13,845 nt of DNA from Planctomycetota bacterium (lineage in GTDB: Bacteria > Planctomycetota > Phycisphaerae > WQYP01): assembly GCA_021826605.1 (NCBI GenBank), contig JAKAZF010000019.1, forward strand, positions 1 to 13,845, in the 5' to 3' direction. The position numbers were made by a program, and so were the translations under genes. Position 1 is the first letter of the stretch; every line of letters begins with the position of its first letter. Below are positions 1 through 7,022 of the stretch, one piece after another. The notes beneath the pieces are model-generated. The model searched no databases, had not been told where the DNA came from, and saw nothing but the letters and a program-made list of their open reading frames with translations.

Positions 1-19
1 GTCCAAGCCAGTCTGCGGC

Positions 20-25
20 TATAAT
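20..25 (+). promoter_or_regulatory. Possible -10 box upstream of glyA
   Basis: The hexamer TATAAT is a perfect match to the vegetative sigma factor -10 consensus and lies about 50 bases before the glyA start. The -35 element would fall at or beyond the left edge of the window, so it cannot be scored. It is listed as a possible promoter only. Confidence 0.3.
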
Positions 26-76
26 TCCCTCTTCACGTGCAACGAATGCACGGATGATGGAATTGAGGTAAGCCAG

Positions 77-1378
77 ATGAATCCAATCGCAAATCAGGAC
101 CCCGAACTTTGGCAGGCTATTGGTGATGAACAGGGCAGGCAGGAATCCACGCTGGAACTTATCGCCAGTGAAAATCACGTTTCCGCCGCAGTCATGGCCG
201 CCGCCGCCACACCCCTAACCAATAAATACGCCGAGGGGTATCCCGGCAAACGCTATTATGGCGGCTGCCAGTATGTGGATGTGGTTGAGAATCTTGCGCG
301 GGATCGCGCTAAACAGCTTTTTGGTTGTGATCACGCCAACGTGCAGCCCCACTCCGGCTCGCAGGCCAATCAGGCGGTATTCCTGGCGGCCCTGACCCCG
401 GGCGATACGATTCTGGGTTTGCATCTGGATCATGGCGGGCACCTTACGCATGGCAAGTCGGTGAATCTTTCCGGAAAATGGTTCAAAGCGGTGCATTACA
501 CACTGGACCCCAAAACTGAACGCATCGATATGGCGCTCGTGCGCCATCTGGCTCTGGAACATAAGCCGAAATTGATAATCACCGGTGCCAGCGCGTATCC
601 CCGTGCGTGGGATTTTGCGGCCTTTGCGGAAATTGCCGCTGAAGTTGGTGCTCTGCAGATGGCAGATATGGCGCACTTTGCGGGGCTTGTGGCCACGGGC
701 CTGCATCCATCCCCGGTGCCTCATGCGGATTTTGTTACCACGACCACGCACAAAACGCTGCGCGGCCCGCGCGCCGGCATGACCCTGTGCAAGGCGGACT
801 GGGCTAAAAAAATCGACTCAGCCGTGTTTCCCGGCTTGCAGGGCGGCCCGCTGATGCACATTATCGCGGCCAAGGCGGTGGCCTTTGGTGAGGCGCTTAA
901 ACCGGAATTCACAACCTACTGTCGGCAGATTATTAAAAACGCGCAGGTGCTGGCTGAGGAATTAATGCGTCGTGGTTATCGCCTCGTTTCCGGCGGTACA
1001 GATAATCACCTCATGCTCATTGATCTGCGCACCAAAGATGCCAATCTTACCGGAGCGGCCGTTGAACAATGGCTGCAGGCGGCGGGCATTATTGTCAATA
1101 AGAATATGGTTCCATTTGATACCCGCAAAGCCATGGAAACTTCGGGTATTCGCGTAGGCACGCCCGCGTTAACCACCCGCGGCCTCAAGGAACCGGAGAT
1201 GAAAAAAGTCGCCGAATGGTTTGATCGCGCAGCATCCAGCAGCGGTGATGAAAAAACTCTGGCCCGCATCCGCGGTGAAGTTTCCGACTTCACCCGGCAC
1301 TATCCGTTGCCGCACCTTGAGTGCAATGTGGCGGCTGCGCAACGCACCCAGGAGCCGGCGGCTGTTGCGGCACGGTAA
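77..1378 (+). CDS. glyA: Serine hydroxymethyltransferase
   Basis: This cytosolic pyridoxal-phosphate enzyme interconverts serine plus tetrahydrofolate with glycine plus 5,10-methylenetetrahydrofolate, the main one-carbon source for purine, thymidylate and methionine synthesis. The 433-residue protein has the usual family length. It starts with the family landmark ELIASEN (about residues 27-33). The PLP-binding motif [12 protein letters not shown] places the Schiff-base lysine at K226. [13 protein letters not shown] (about 51-63) and the HSGSQAN motif (about 92-98) are also intact. The ATG start is supported by GAGG at 65-68, eight bases upstream. It is followed after 17 bases by a glutamine amidotransferase and then dut, so it probably leads a small metabolic operon. 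Nothing looks truncated. The assignment is based on long, highly conserved motifs and is nearly certain. Confidence 0.97.
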   Translation: MNPIANQDPELWQAIGDEQGRQESTLELIASENHVSAAVMAAAATPLTNKYAEGYPGKRYYGGCQYVDVVENLARDRAKQLFGCDHANVQPHSGSQANQAVFLAALTPGDTILGLHLDHGGHLTHGKSVNLSGKWFKAVHYTLDPKTERIDMALVRHLALEHKPKLIITGASAYPRAWDFAAFAEIAAEVGALQMADMAHFAGLVATGLHPSPVPHADFVTTTTHKTLRGPRAGMTLCKADWAKKIDSAVFPGLQGGPLMHIIAAKAVAFGEALKPEFTTYCRQIIKNAQVLAEELMRRGYRLVSGGTDNHLMLIDLRTKDANLTGAAVEQWLQAAGIIVNKNMVPFDTRKAMETSGIRVGTPALTTRGLKEPEMKKVAEWFDRAASSSGDEKTLARIRGEVSDFTRHYPLPHLECNVAAAQRTQEPAAVAAR

Positions 1379-1395
1379 CAGGAACTGGGACTGCT

Positions 1396-2100
1396 GTGAA
1401 CAGAAATATTCTGATTCTTCAACACGCGGATAGTGAACACGCGGGAAATATCGCCGCAGCTTTGGAGCGAGAGAAGCGTGCTTGCGTCACCGTGAGAATA
1501 TTTGCCGATGAAAGCATTCCCGATGATCCTGCCGACTTTGCGGGCCTGATTATCATGGGTGGCCCCATGAGCGTCTACGAGCACGCGAAATATGAATTCA
1601 TCCAGCATGAACTGCAACTTATCACCCTGGCACTGGAACAGAACAAGCCGATTCTGGGCGTGTGCCTGGGCAGCCAGTTATTGGCGGCGGCGTTGGGAGC
1701 CAAAGTGTTTCCAGGACCGCGCAAAGAAATTGGCTGGCATGAAGTTGCAAAATTGCCTGGTGGCCGAGGCGATGTAGTGTTTGATGCGTTGCCGGATAGT
1801 TTTATGGCGATGCACTGGCACGGCGATATTTTTGATCTGCCCGACGGAGCTGTTCCGCTGTTACGCTCAGATTTAACGGCTCTTCAGGCGTTTCGATATG
1901 GAAAAAATGTATACGGCCTGCTGTGTCATTTGGAACTGACCTATCCCCAGATTGACCGCATGGTTCAGGAATTCCACCTTGAGTTAAGTCAGGCGGGGAT
2001 TTCAGGACAGGATATTCTAAACCAGTGGCCTCGGTATGGCGCATCCCTGGAACGCCTGGGCGGGGAAATATTTTCCCGCTGGGCAGCGTTGCTGGAATAA
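1396..2100 (+). CDS. Class I (type 1) glutamine amidotransferase, GMP synthase-like
   Basis: This 234-residue protein has the class I glutamine amidotransferase fold, which hydrolyses glutamine to deliver ammonia. The nucleophile is C90 in GVCLGSQ, and the His-Glu pair is H178 and E180 in CHLEL, so the triad looks complete. The segment GGPMSVYE around residues 54-61 is the usual oxyanion-loop region. The reading frame is open further upstream, into glyA, but the GTG at 1396 is the sensible start: it lies just after the glyA stop, has AGGA-rich sequence about 11 bases upstream, and begins directly with the first beta strand (NILILQH). Stand-alone proteins of this type are often annotated as GMP synthase-like, but the synthetase domain is absent, so the acceptor substrate cannot be stated. 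Co-transcription with glyA is likely. Confidence 0.85.
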   Translation: MNRNILILQHADSEHAGNIAAALEREKRACVTVRIFADESIPDDPADFAGLIIMGGPMSVYEHAKYEFIQHELQLITLALEQNKPILGVCLGSQLLAAALGAKVFPGPRKEIGWHEVAKLPGGRGDVVFDALPDSFMAMHWHGDIFDLPDGAVPLLRSDLTALQAFRYGKNVYGLLCHLELTYPQIDRMVQEFHLELSQAGISGQDILNQWPRYGASLERLGGEIFSRWAALLE

Positions 2101-2133
2101 CATTTCTTCTAAGTAAATAACTGGAGTTGGCAC

Positions 2134-2595
2134 GTGCACGATCATATAACCATTCAAATCGCCTGGCTGCCCCACGGCCGAGGGCTGGATAACCCATCCT
2201 ATCAAACGCTGCACAGTGCGGGCATGGATTTGCAGGCGGCAGTCGTTGAGCCGGTGATTATTGCTCCCATGCAGCGTGTTTTGATACCCTGCGGTTTTGT
2301 CATGGCGATTCCGGATGGCCATGAAGCCCAAATTCGACCGCGCTCCGGATTGGCGTTGAAAAACGGAATCACGTTGCCCAATTCCCCCGGCACCATCGAC
2401 GCGGATTATCGCGGAGAACTGAAAATTATCATGATTAATCTAGGCTCTGAACCATTTACTGTAACGCGCGGCATGCGCATTGCCCAAATGGTCATCGCTC
2501 CAGTTACCCGCGCCGCCTGGCATCAAGTGGATTCACCGGAGCACCTGTCATCCACCCTGCGCGGCATCGGCGGATTCGGCAGCACCGGGCATTAG
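2134..2595 (+). CDS. dut: dUTP diphosphatase (dUTPase)
   Basis: This enzyme hydrolyses dUTP to dUMP and pyrophosphate. It keeps uracil out of DNA and supplies the thymidylate synthase substrate, which fits its position behind the folate enzyme glyA. All five motifs of the trimeric dUTPase family are visible in order: SAGMDL (28-33), [12 protein letters not shown] (68-79), [13 protein letters not shown] (83-95, catalytic D89), [12 protein letters not shown] (near 120), and the C-terminal phosphate-binding arm [10 protein letters not shown] close to the end. The length of 153 residues is typical. The start is GTG at 2134, with CTGGAG at 2121-2126 as the ribosome-binding site. It follows the amidotransferase gene by 33 bases on the same strand. 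No inactivating change is visible. Confidence 0.95.
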   Translation: MHDHITIQIAWLPHGRGLDNPSYQTLHSAGMDLQAAVVEPVIIAPMQRVLIPCGFVMAIPDGHEAQIRPRSGLALKNGITLPNSPGTIDADYRGELKIIMINLGSEPFTVTRGMRIAQMVIAPVTRAAWHQVDSPEHLSSTLRGIGGFGSTGH

Positions 2596-2755
2596 GGCCT
2601 CGCAATAAAATAATTAGAGCGAATAAATATTCCCCGCGAGTGCGGCGCCCGCGTTGAGTGCGTCCGCACGAATTGGTTACCAGCGAGCAGCGGTTTCAGT
2701 GCGCAAGCCAATCATTCGGGAGGTCCAAGTGTCATCGTCGGGTAATATCATTTGC
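2596..2755. other. Convergent intergenic region between dut and the methyltransferase gene
   Basis: This 160-bp gap separates the rightward dut operon from the leftward restriction-modification operon. It contains a short perfect hairpin, GTGC-GTCC-GCAC, at 2658-2669. There is no U-tract after it on either strand, so I do not call it a terminator. I see no gene or repeat here. It is one edge of the inserted-looking accessory region. Confidence 0.4.
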
Positions 2756-4021
2756 TCAACGGAAAGTTCCACTGACTACAAACTCGAAAAGTTCCTTTTT
2801 CGAACTGCGTTTCCGGATATTTTCCACCGCTACGCCATGAAAGCCGCTGTGGACCATGATGTCACGGTATATCTGTTCTGTTGGGACCATAACGTCGTAA
2901 AACCGTGAATTGCCGACAACGTAATACACGGTGGCTCCATCGCAGAGCCTGTGCGTCAATGCGCGAAAGTGCAGCATACAATCCGTAAAATACTTGTGGA
3001 CATACAGAGATAATATCCGACTGTGGTCTCCGATCCTCTTAACGATTGTAGCGAAGCCATCGCTGGCAACGTCGGCCTCGCTTTCCGGCTGCCATCGTGT
3101 GAGGTTACTTGTTGCACATCCCCATGTGCCGCCGATGGCTTTCCAATCAAGCTCGCCAGCTTGTCGGCCGTCTTGCAGAAACCCAAGCCAATACATATAG
3201 GGCCGTAGTTCACGGACATAACTCATCCGGTTAGGGTATGGCGGGGAGGTAATTACGCAGGAATATTTTCCAACAGGAAGCATGTCGAGTACCCGTGCGT
3301 CTCCCAAAAAGGCTTTGGCCAAGCCCGTCCCGACCGGTGTTTCCGCAGCGTTGACGATTTCAGCGAGTCTCCGTTTGAACAAGTTCCGCAGGCTCGCCGC
3401 ATTATCGCATGCTGCCAGAATCTGCTGGCTGGTTTTAGCCTTAAACGACATGGATTGATGGCCGAACGAAACTGCGGCCGTTTCAATAGCGGTGCGGCAA
3501 AAAGCAGAGAAAAGCAGATTTCGTGCCTGCTCGCCAAATTCGACCTGCTTGATGGCTGAAAAAAGTCGGCCAAGTGCGTTCAAATCCGCTGCGGACCACC
3601 ATTTCTCAATATCCTTGATAGGGGGATACCAAGGGGCAGCGCCACTTTCAATGAGATGTAATTTATTGGCAAACTCTGTTACGGCGCGGAGATCGGACGG
3701 CAAATAGGTTGCAAATTTAGCATTCGCCAACCAAATCAGGAAGGGATTGACGTCAACGGTGTCACAGGGAATTCCCTGTTCCGCGCAGGTCAATGCTGTT
3801 GTGCCGGTACCGCAGAAAGGGTCAAGCACCCGGGATCCCGGCGTCAGGCCTTTGACCAATCGTTGCACTAAATGCCGTGAATAGGCTGGCGTCAGGCGCA
3901 GCCATCCATGCCGCCCGAGATCACGATTGGCCTTGAAAGTTAACATTTCACGGCGTCCGGTGACTTGACCGGCGCGGGCGGTGCTGTCGTGGAATAAAAG
4001 TTGTTGACCGTCAGATTTCAC
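2756..4021 (-). CDS. DNA methyltransferase (SPPY type, probable N4-cytosine) of a type II R-M system
   Basis: This 421-residue enzyme should transfer a methyl group from S-adenosylmethionine to DNA. Motif I, the AdoMet-binding loop DPFCGTGTT, lies at residues 67-75, and the catalytic motif IV TSPPY at 258-262. SPPY rather than DPPY/NPPY is typical of N4-cytosine amino-methyltransferases, although the base specificity is an inference. The roughly 180 residues between the motifs could hold the target recognition region. The start is GTG at 4021: AAGGAA lies about 9-14 bases upstream inside the preceding gene, and the GTG overlaps that gene's TGA by 11 bases, suggesting translational coupling. 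The upstream partner (4011-4817) is read as the cognate endonuclease. The gene looks complete. The recognition sequence cannot be predicted from the window. Confidence 0.88.
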   Translation of the reverse strand: MKSDGQQLLFHDSTARAGQVTGRREMLTFKANRDLGRHGWLRLTPAYSRHLVQRLVKGLTPGSRVLDPFCGTGTTALTCAEQGIPCDTVDVNPFLIWLANAKFATYLPSDLRAVTEFANKLHLIESGAAPWYPPIKDIEKWWSAADLNALGRLFSAIKQVEFGEQARNLLFSAFCRTAIETAAVSFGHQSMSFKAKTSQQILAACDNAASLRNLFKRRLAEIVNAAETPVGTGLAKAFLGDARVLDMLPVGKYSCVITSPPYPNRMSYVRELRPYMYWLGFLQDGRQAGELDWKAIGGTWGCATSNLTRWQPESEADVASDGFATIVKRIGDHSRILSLYVHKYFTDCMLHFRALTHRLCDGATVYYVVGNSRFYDVMVPTEQIYRDIMVHSGFHGVAVENIRKRSSKKELFEFVVSGTFR

Positions 4022-4817
4022 TTATCAGTTTCCTTAAAACGCTTTCAATCTGCTCTCTGAGCGATCCCGAATTGCGGCGAAAAAAATCCGCAAGGTCATA
4101 GCCTACAACCTCCCTCATAAAAGTATAGGTACTGTTAAGGGCCGTTCCCTCCGTTGTTCCCCGCAGCAGCAGCCACCGGGCCCGCGCATAGCGCATGGCG
4201 ACATCATGGTCTATCTGCGTAGATAATAGCAGCACCGCCGGGATATACCGGTGAGCATAGGCGTTTGAAGCATTTGCTACATCCGCATTTTGCCGCTTGC
4301 TATCCTTGCTTTTGTAGCCTTGGCGGATCTCGAATACGGCCCCCTGGAGTCCGGAACGGCTGTCTTTTGGGATACCGAGTTCGCCGGCCGCCTGCTCAAG
4401 CCAACGCGCAACCCGCTTCCTTGCATCCGCGTTCGCGACTGCCGAGGTGGAAATCCGTGCGTCTAACATTAATTTTCGCTCCCCATCGCCAACTGACTTT
4501 ACCAGATAGGACCAAGTCACGTCCTGGGAACTAATTCCAAGGTGATCTTTCAGAATTTCCACCATAGCCCACTGGCATCCCAGGCCAATTTGGCGGTAAA
4601 CAGAGGTCATCCCTCCCGCAGCTTTGTGAGCGGCGTAAAGCAGCGGTGAACTTAGGCCAAACCACGAATAGAAGGGATCTGCTTCGTAAAGCGATTGAAA
4701 ACCACTTAACGTGAGACCCGTTCGTCCGGATTGTCCGAACTTGGGTCGATATGCTGCGCATACCGACACTGCATTCGTGATAATTTCAAGGTATTTCTCG
4801 TCGGCGCGTGGTGTCAT
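4011..4817 (-). CDS. Putative type II restriction endonuclease
   Basis: This 268-residue protein is assigned mainly by context: it is the first gene of a two-gene operon with a type II DNA methyltransferase, overlapping it by 11 bases. The sequence has a plausible PD-(D/E)XK-like core. D119 follows a hydrophobic strand (LMLDARI), and E163 opens the segment FEIRQGYKSKDSKR (162-175), which is rich in Lys and acidic residues, as around endonuclease active sites. The expected ExK spacing is not exact, so the catalytic residues are tentative. There is no signal peptide or membrane segment. ATG at 4817 is preferred, with GGGA about 13 bases upstream. A TTG nine codons earlier (4844) sits directly against its GGGAG and inside an inverted repeat, so it is less likely. 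I do not recognise a named enzyme family. It could instead be another R-M accessory protein. Confidence 0.6.
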   Translation of the reverse strand: MTPRADEKYLEIITNAVSVCAAYRPKFGQSGRTGLTLSGFQSLYEADPFYSWFGLSSPLLYAAHKAAGGMTSVYRQIGLGCQWAMVEILKDHLGISSQDVTWSYLVKSVGDGERKLMLDARISTSAVANADARKRVARWLEQAAGELGIPKDSRSGLQGAVFEIRQGYKSKDSKRQNADVANASNAYAHRYIPAVLLLSTQIDHDVAMRYARARWLLLRGTTEGTALNSTYTFMREVVGYDLADFFRRNSGSLREQIESVLRKLISEI

Positions 4818-4833
4818 TATTTTTTTCGTCCCA

Positions 4834-4875
4834 GTTACCCTCAACTCCCGATCTGACGGTGCTCATCAGGGTAAC
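4834..4875 (-). promoter_or_regulatory. Inverted repeat upstream of the restriction-modification operon
   Basis: GTTACCCT at 4834-4841 and AGGGTAAC at 4868-4875 form a perfect 8-bp inverted repeat separated by 26 bases, directly upstream of the endonuclease ATG. In RNA it could form a stem-loop just before the ribosome-binding site. In DNA it could be an operator. No separate controller (C) protein gene is present. The repeat is seen directly; any regulatory role is an inference. Confidence 0.4.
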
Positions 4876-4923
4876 ACACCCGCGTCATTCTAAGCAAATA
4901 GAAAGAGAGTCGTCCTACGCAGA

Positions 4924-5910
4924 TCACGCCTGAAGCTTTTTCCGGTAATATTCAATCGTGCGTTTGAGCCCTTCGCGGCGATTTACCGCCGGAGTCCATT
5001 GCAGCAGATTTTTCGCCAGTGTGATATCCGGGCAGCGCTGACGCGGATCATCCGGCGGCAGCGGCATACGGATGATGTCGCTTTTTGATCCAACCAGCTC
5101 CCGGATTTCCTCGGCCAATTGCAGCACTGTGACTTCATCGGGATTGCCGATATTCACAGGCAGATGATACGGCTGCGATTCCATGAGCATGATAAAGCCG
5201 CGAATTTCATCATCCACATAGCACAAAGATCGGGTTTGTGAGCCGTCGCCCTGCACGGTCAGGGGTTCACCTTTCAATGATTGCTTAATAAACGCGACGA
5301 CCACGCGCCCGTCATCAATGGCCAGCCGGGGACCGTAGGTATTAAAAATTCGGACAATGCGGGTATCCACGCCGCGTTCACGATGATAGGCCATGGTGGC
5401 GGCTTCCATGAAGCGCTTGGCCTCATCATACATGCTGCGCATACCGACGGGATTCACGTGTCCCCAGTAGGTTTCGCGCTGTGGATGTTCCAGCGGATCG
5501 CCGTAACATTCACTGGTTGAGGCGATGAACATGCGGGCCTTGCAGCGTTCAGCCAGTTCCAGCAATGCGATGGTTGCCATGGCATTCACTTTCAAGGTGA
5601 TCACCTGATGCTTCACATAGCCTACCGGACTTGCCGGGCTGGCCAGATGCCAGATGCGCTGGTATTGTCCGGCGGCAACCTCGGCCGGCAGGCCTGCGGC
5701 AAGGTCATGTTCAATAAGTCTGAAGTGCGGGTTGTTCTCCAGGTTGCGCAGGTTTTCGCGTGCACCGGTGATCAGGGAATCCACACCGGTCACATCATGC
5801 CCCAGACCGACCAGCGCTTCCGCGAGGTGCGATCCGAGAAAACCGGCGGCTCCGGTCAAAAGCACCTTCATCGGCTCAGTGCGGCAACTGGCGGGAATTT
5901 CCAATTTCAT
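4924..5910 (-). CDS. uxs: UDP-glucuronate decarboxylase (UDP-xylose synthase), extended SDR family
   Basis: This enzyme converts UDP-glucuronate to UDP-xylose with enzyme-bound NAD, feeding polysaccharide or glycan synthesis. In the 328-residue version the Rossmann motif GAAGFLG is at 20-26, with D44 as the adenosine-ribose binding acidic residue. The family-specific stretch ASTSECYGDPLEHPQ is at 130-144, and the catalytic pair Y161/K165 lies in SMYDEAKR. These segments point to UXS rather than dTDP-glucose dehydratase. The start is ambiguous. ATG at 5910 has AAGGAA about eight bases upstream and is preferred. ATG at 5955 has an equally good AGGAAAG and would add 15 residues. The next inner ATG, at 5871, has no ribosome-binding site. 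An open frame reaching 6003 begins inside a direct repeat and is not credible as coding. It sits between the R-M operon and the toxin-antitoxin pair, reading the same way as both. Confidence 0.92.
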   Translation of the reverse strand: MKLEIPASCRTEPMKVLLTGAAGFLGSHLAEALVGLGHDVTGVDSLITGARENLRNLENNPHFRLIEHDLAAGLPAEVAAGQYQRIWHLASPASPVGYVKHQVITLKVNAMATIALLELAERCKARMFIASTSECYGDPLEHPQRETYWGHVNPVGMRSMYDEAKRFMEAATMAYHRERGVDTRIVRIFNTYGPRLAIDDGRVVVAFIKQSLKGEPLTVQGDGSQTRSLCYVDDEIRGFIMLMESQPYHLPVNIGNPDEVTVLQLAEEIRELVGSKSDIIRMPLPPDDPRQRCPDITLAKNLLQWTPAVNRREGLKRTIEYYRKKLQA

Positions 5911-5983
5911 GCTCTGCTTTCCTTCATCTGCGATCACATCGGCGAGATCAGTCATGCGCCATGACTTTCCTGATCCAGCCAGT

Positions 5984-6042
5984 AAGCAATCAACCCGTGG
6001 CATTTTAAGCGCAACAAGCCCCGTCCGCCATGGCCGCCGGGC
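5984..6042. repeat. 59-bp direct repeat, left copy
   Basis: This stretch is identical over 59 bp to 6900-6958. Allowing one mismatch it extends to 65 bp (5978-6042 against 6894-6958). Both copies have the same orientation and the offset is 916 bp. The G+C-rich end contains the palindrome GCCATGGC, with GCCC and GGGC on either side of it. The left copy ends about 30 bases before the earlier uxs start, so it may also carry regulatory signals: TAAAAT on the minus strand resembles a -10 box. Confidence 0.95.
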
Positions 6043-6139
6043 CTACGGTGGTGGTGCGGGGATGACTCAGAAAGACCTCTGATTAACGAGGACCGGTATT
6101 AAATGTCGACGGGAACGGGCATACAGAGAACCCGTGGTG
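6043..6139. other. Spacer between left direct repeat and antitoxin stop
   Basis: This is a noncoding gap of 97 bp downstream of the antitoxin gene. On the minus strand, ACGGG and CCCGT could pair just after the stop with an 11-base loop, but no U-run follows. Nine bases at about 6129-6137 (AACCCGTGG) also occur within the direct repeat, possibly a remnant. No gene is seen. Confidence 0.3.
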
Positions 6140-6478
6140 TTATTTTTCTACCAATTCCAGCGCCACATCTGGCCGATGTTCCAAAACTCTCAGGAATCGC
6201 AACGTGGTGCCGGCCGGCTTTGCCCGGCCTTGTTCCCAGGCATGGACGCTCTTCGGCGACGCGTTGAGCATTCCGGCGAATACCTGTTGGCTTACCCCCA
6301 GAACATTGACGCGCAGCGCGGCGATCTCAGCGGCGCTCATGGGACGTGGAACGGGTGGCAGTTTTACTTCTCGCACCGTCAGCAAGCGGCGGCCCTCCGC
6401 GTGGTCCAAAGCGTTTTGCAGTCCGGTTCGTATCCGAGCAAAGGCCGCGTTTGCGCGCAATCTACTAGAATTTTTCAT
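6140..6478 (-). CDS. Xre-family antitoxin (HigA/NadS-like)
   Basis: This 112-residue DNA-binding protein is the second gene of a toxin-antitoxin operon. It should neutralise the upstream toxin and repress the shared promoter. The C-terminal half carries an Xre-type helix-turn-helix, from S63 to G84, including SQQVFAGMLN and the recognition-helix region SPKSVHAWEQG. This is the pattern seen in HigA-2 and NadS-like antitoxins. The N-terminal 45 residues are basic and then proline-rich (LPPVPRP), probably a linker or toxin-binding part. The ATG at 6478 is supported by GGAGG about seven bases upstream and lies inside the toxin gene, overlapping its end by 14 bases. Toxin-first order matches higBA-type loci. 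The whole operon lies between two 59-bp direct repeats. Confidence 0.85.
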   Translation of the reverse strand: MKNSSRLRANAAFARIRTGLQNALDHAEGRRLLTVREVKLPPVPRPMSAAEIAALRVNVLGVSQQVFAGMLNASPKSVHAWEQGRAKPAGTTLRFLRVLEHRPDVALELVEK

Positions 6479-6821
6479 CGCTTACCTCCGATGTTTCCAT
6501 AGCCTTATCCAGTTTTCTTTTCAATACGGAAAGTTCCCGGCACTCCGCCTTGCTAAGGTTCGCCTTCTCCCTTTTGCCGAACGCAGCCAACATATAGGTT
6601 CGTCCGGAGCGGGGGTAGTCCGCAAACATAATCCTTACCGCTCCGCTCTTTCCCCGGAACGGGCTTCGGCATCGAATCTTTTTCAAGCCGCCTGTCCCAG
6701 CAACCGTCACGCCTGCATTTCTTAGTATCGCCAGTTCGACTTCACGCAACTCCTCATCCGTTACGCCGTTCTGCTCAAGCACCCGTTCGACACCTGGATC
6801 CTGGCAAAAGACTCTTTTCAC
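6465..6821 (-). CDS. RelE/ParE-superfamily toxin (HigB-like)
   Basis: This 118-residue basic protein looks like a RelE/HigB-type toxin, a family of ribosome-dependent mRNA endonucleases. The pattern is characteristic: a GGLKKIR strand, an arginine/glycine-rich stretch (SPFRGKSGAVRIMF), the hydrophobic strand TYMLAAFGK, then a lysine-rich C-terminal helix. The frame is open to 6905, but the start is taken as GTG at 6821, because a strong AAGGAG lies seven bases before it and an extended -10 box lies just upstream. An upstream start would begin beside the right direct repeat and pass through that promoter. The 14-base overlap with the antitoxin indicates coupled translation. Catalytic residues are not assigned. 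The family call is confident; the HigB versus other RelE subtype is less so. Confidence 0.82.
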   Translation of the reverse strand: MKRVFCQDPGVERVLEQNGVTDEELREVELAILRNAGVTVAGTGGLKKIRCRSPFRGKSGAVRIMFADYPRSGRTYMLAAFGKREKANLSKAECRELSVLKRKLDKAMETSEVSDEKF

Positions 6822-6833
6822 TCTGACGCTCCT

Positions 6834-6852
6834 TATACCAACAGATAGTATA
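6834..6852 (-). promoter_or_regulatory. Inverted repeat TATAC-N9-GTATA, possible antitoxin operator
   Basis: The arms TATAC (6834-6838) and GTATA (6848-6852) form a perfect 5-bp dyad with a 9-base centre. One arm overlaps the -10 box of the toxin-antitoxin promoter and the other covers the expected transcription start. This is where a HigA-type autorepressor would be expected to bind. Binding is an inference. Confidence 0.4.
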
Positions 6853-6855
6853 GCA
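6847..6855 (-). promoter_or_regulatory. Extended -10 promoter of the toxin-antitoxin operon
   Basis: Read on the minus strand, this is TGC-TATACT, which fits the extended -10 form TGN-TATAAT with one mismatch in the hexamer. The -35 region (TTCTCG, 17 bases further upstream) is poor, as is common with extended -10 promoters. The toxin GTG lies about 25 bases downstream, with AAGGAG between. Confidence 0.5.
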
Positions 6856-6899
6856 CACTGCGGCATCTGCGAGAAGGGAATTAAGGCGGGGGGGCCAGA

Positions 6900-6958
6900 A
6901 AGCAATCAACCCGTGGCATTTTAAGCGCAACAAGCCCCGTCCGCCATGGCCGCCGGGC
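6900..6958. repeat. 59-bp direct repeat, right copy
   Basis: This is identical to 5984-6042 and in the same orientation. It lies immediately upstream of the leftward toxin-antitoxin promoter and 64 bp before the rightward ATPase gene. The two copies bracket the toxin-antitoxin operon exactly, with no other gene between them. It is not recognisable as an insertion-sequence end, and no transposase or integrase gene is in the window. Confidence 0.95.
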
Positions 6959-7022
6959 AGCATAAGAATCTCACGAATCTCGCGGGCTTTTCGATTGCGA
7001 TGATGAAAGGTACAATTATATT

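Noticed and set aside
1..76. Tail of an upstream coding gene (a frame ending in TAA at 69-71)
   Set aside because: Only about 22 codons are visible, with no recognisable motif, so a real gene end cannot be told from chance.
215..751. 178-codon minus-strand ORF inside glyA
   Set aside because: It is an antisense shadow of a highly conserved gene, with no family features.
2654..3707. Several plus-strand ORFs of 60-90 codons opposite the methyltransferase
   Set aside because: They are antisense to a well-supported gene with conserved motifs, are short, and show no recognisable protein features.
6822..6905. N-terminal extension of the toxin to 146 residues
   Set aside because: It would start beside the direct repeat and run through the extended -10 promoter. 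GTG 6821 has AAGGAG at ideal spacing and gives the usual toxin length.
5984..6958. Integron cassette with attC sites around the toxin-antitoxin genes
   Set aside because: The repeats lack the RYYYAAC and GTTRRRY core-site pairs and the overall attC palindrome. No GTT occurs on the plus strand of the repeat, and no integron integrase is present.
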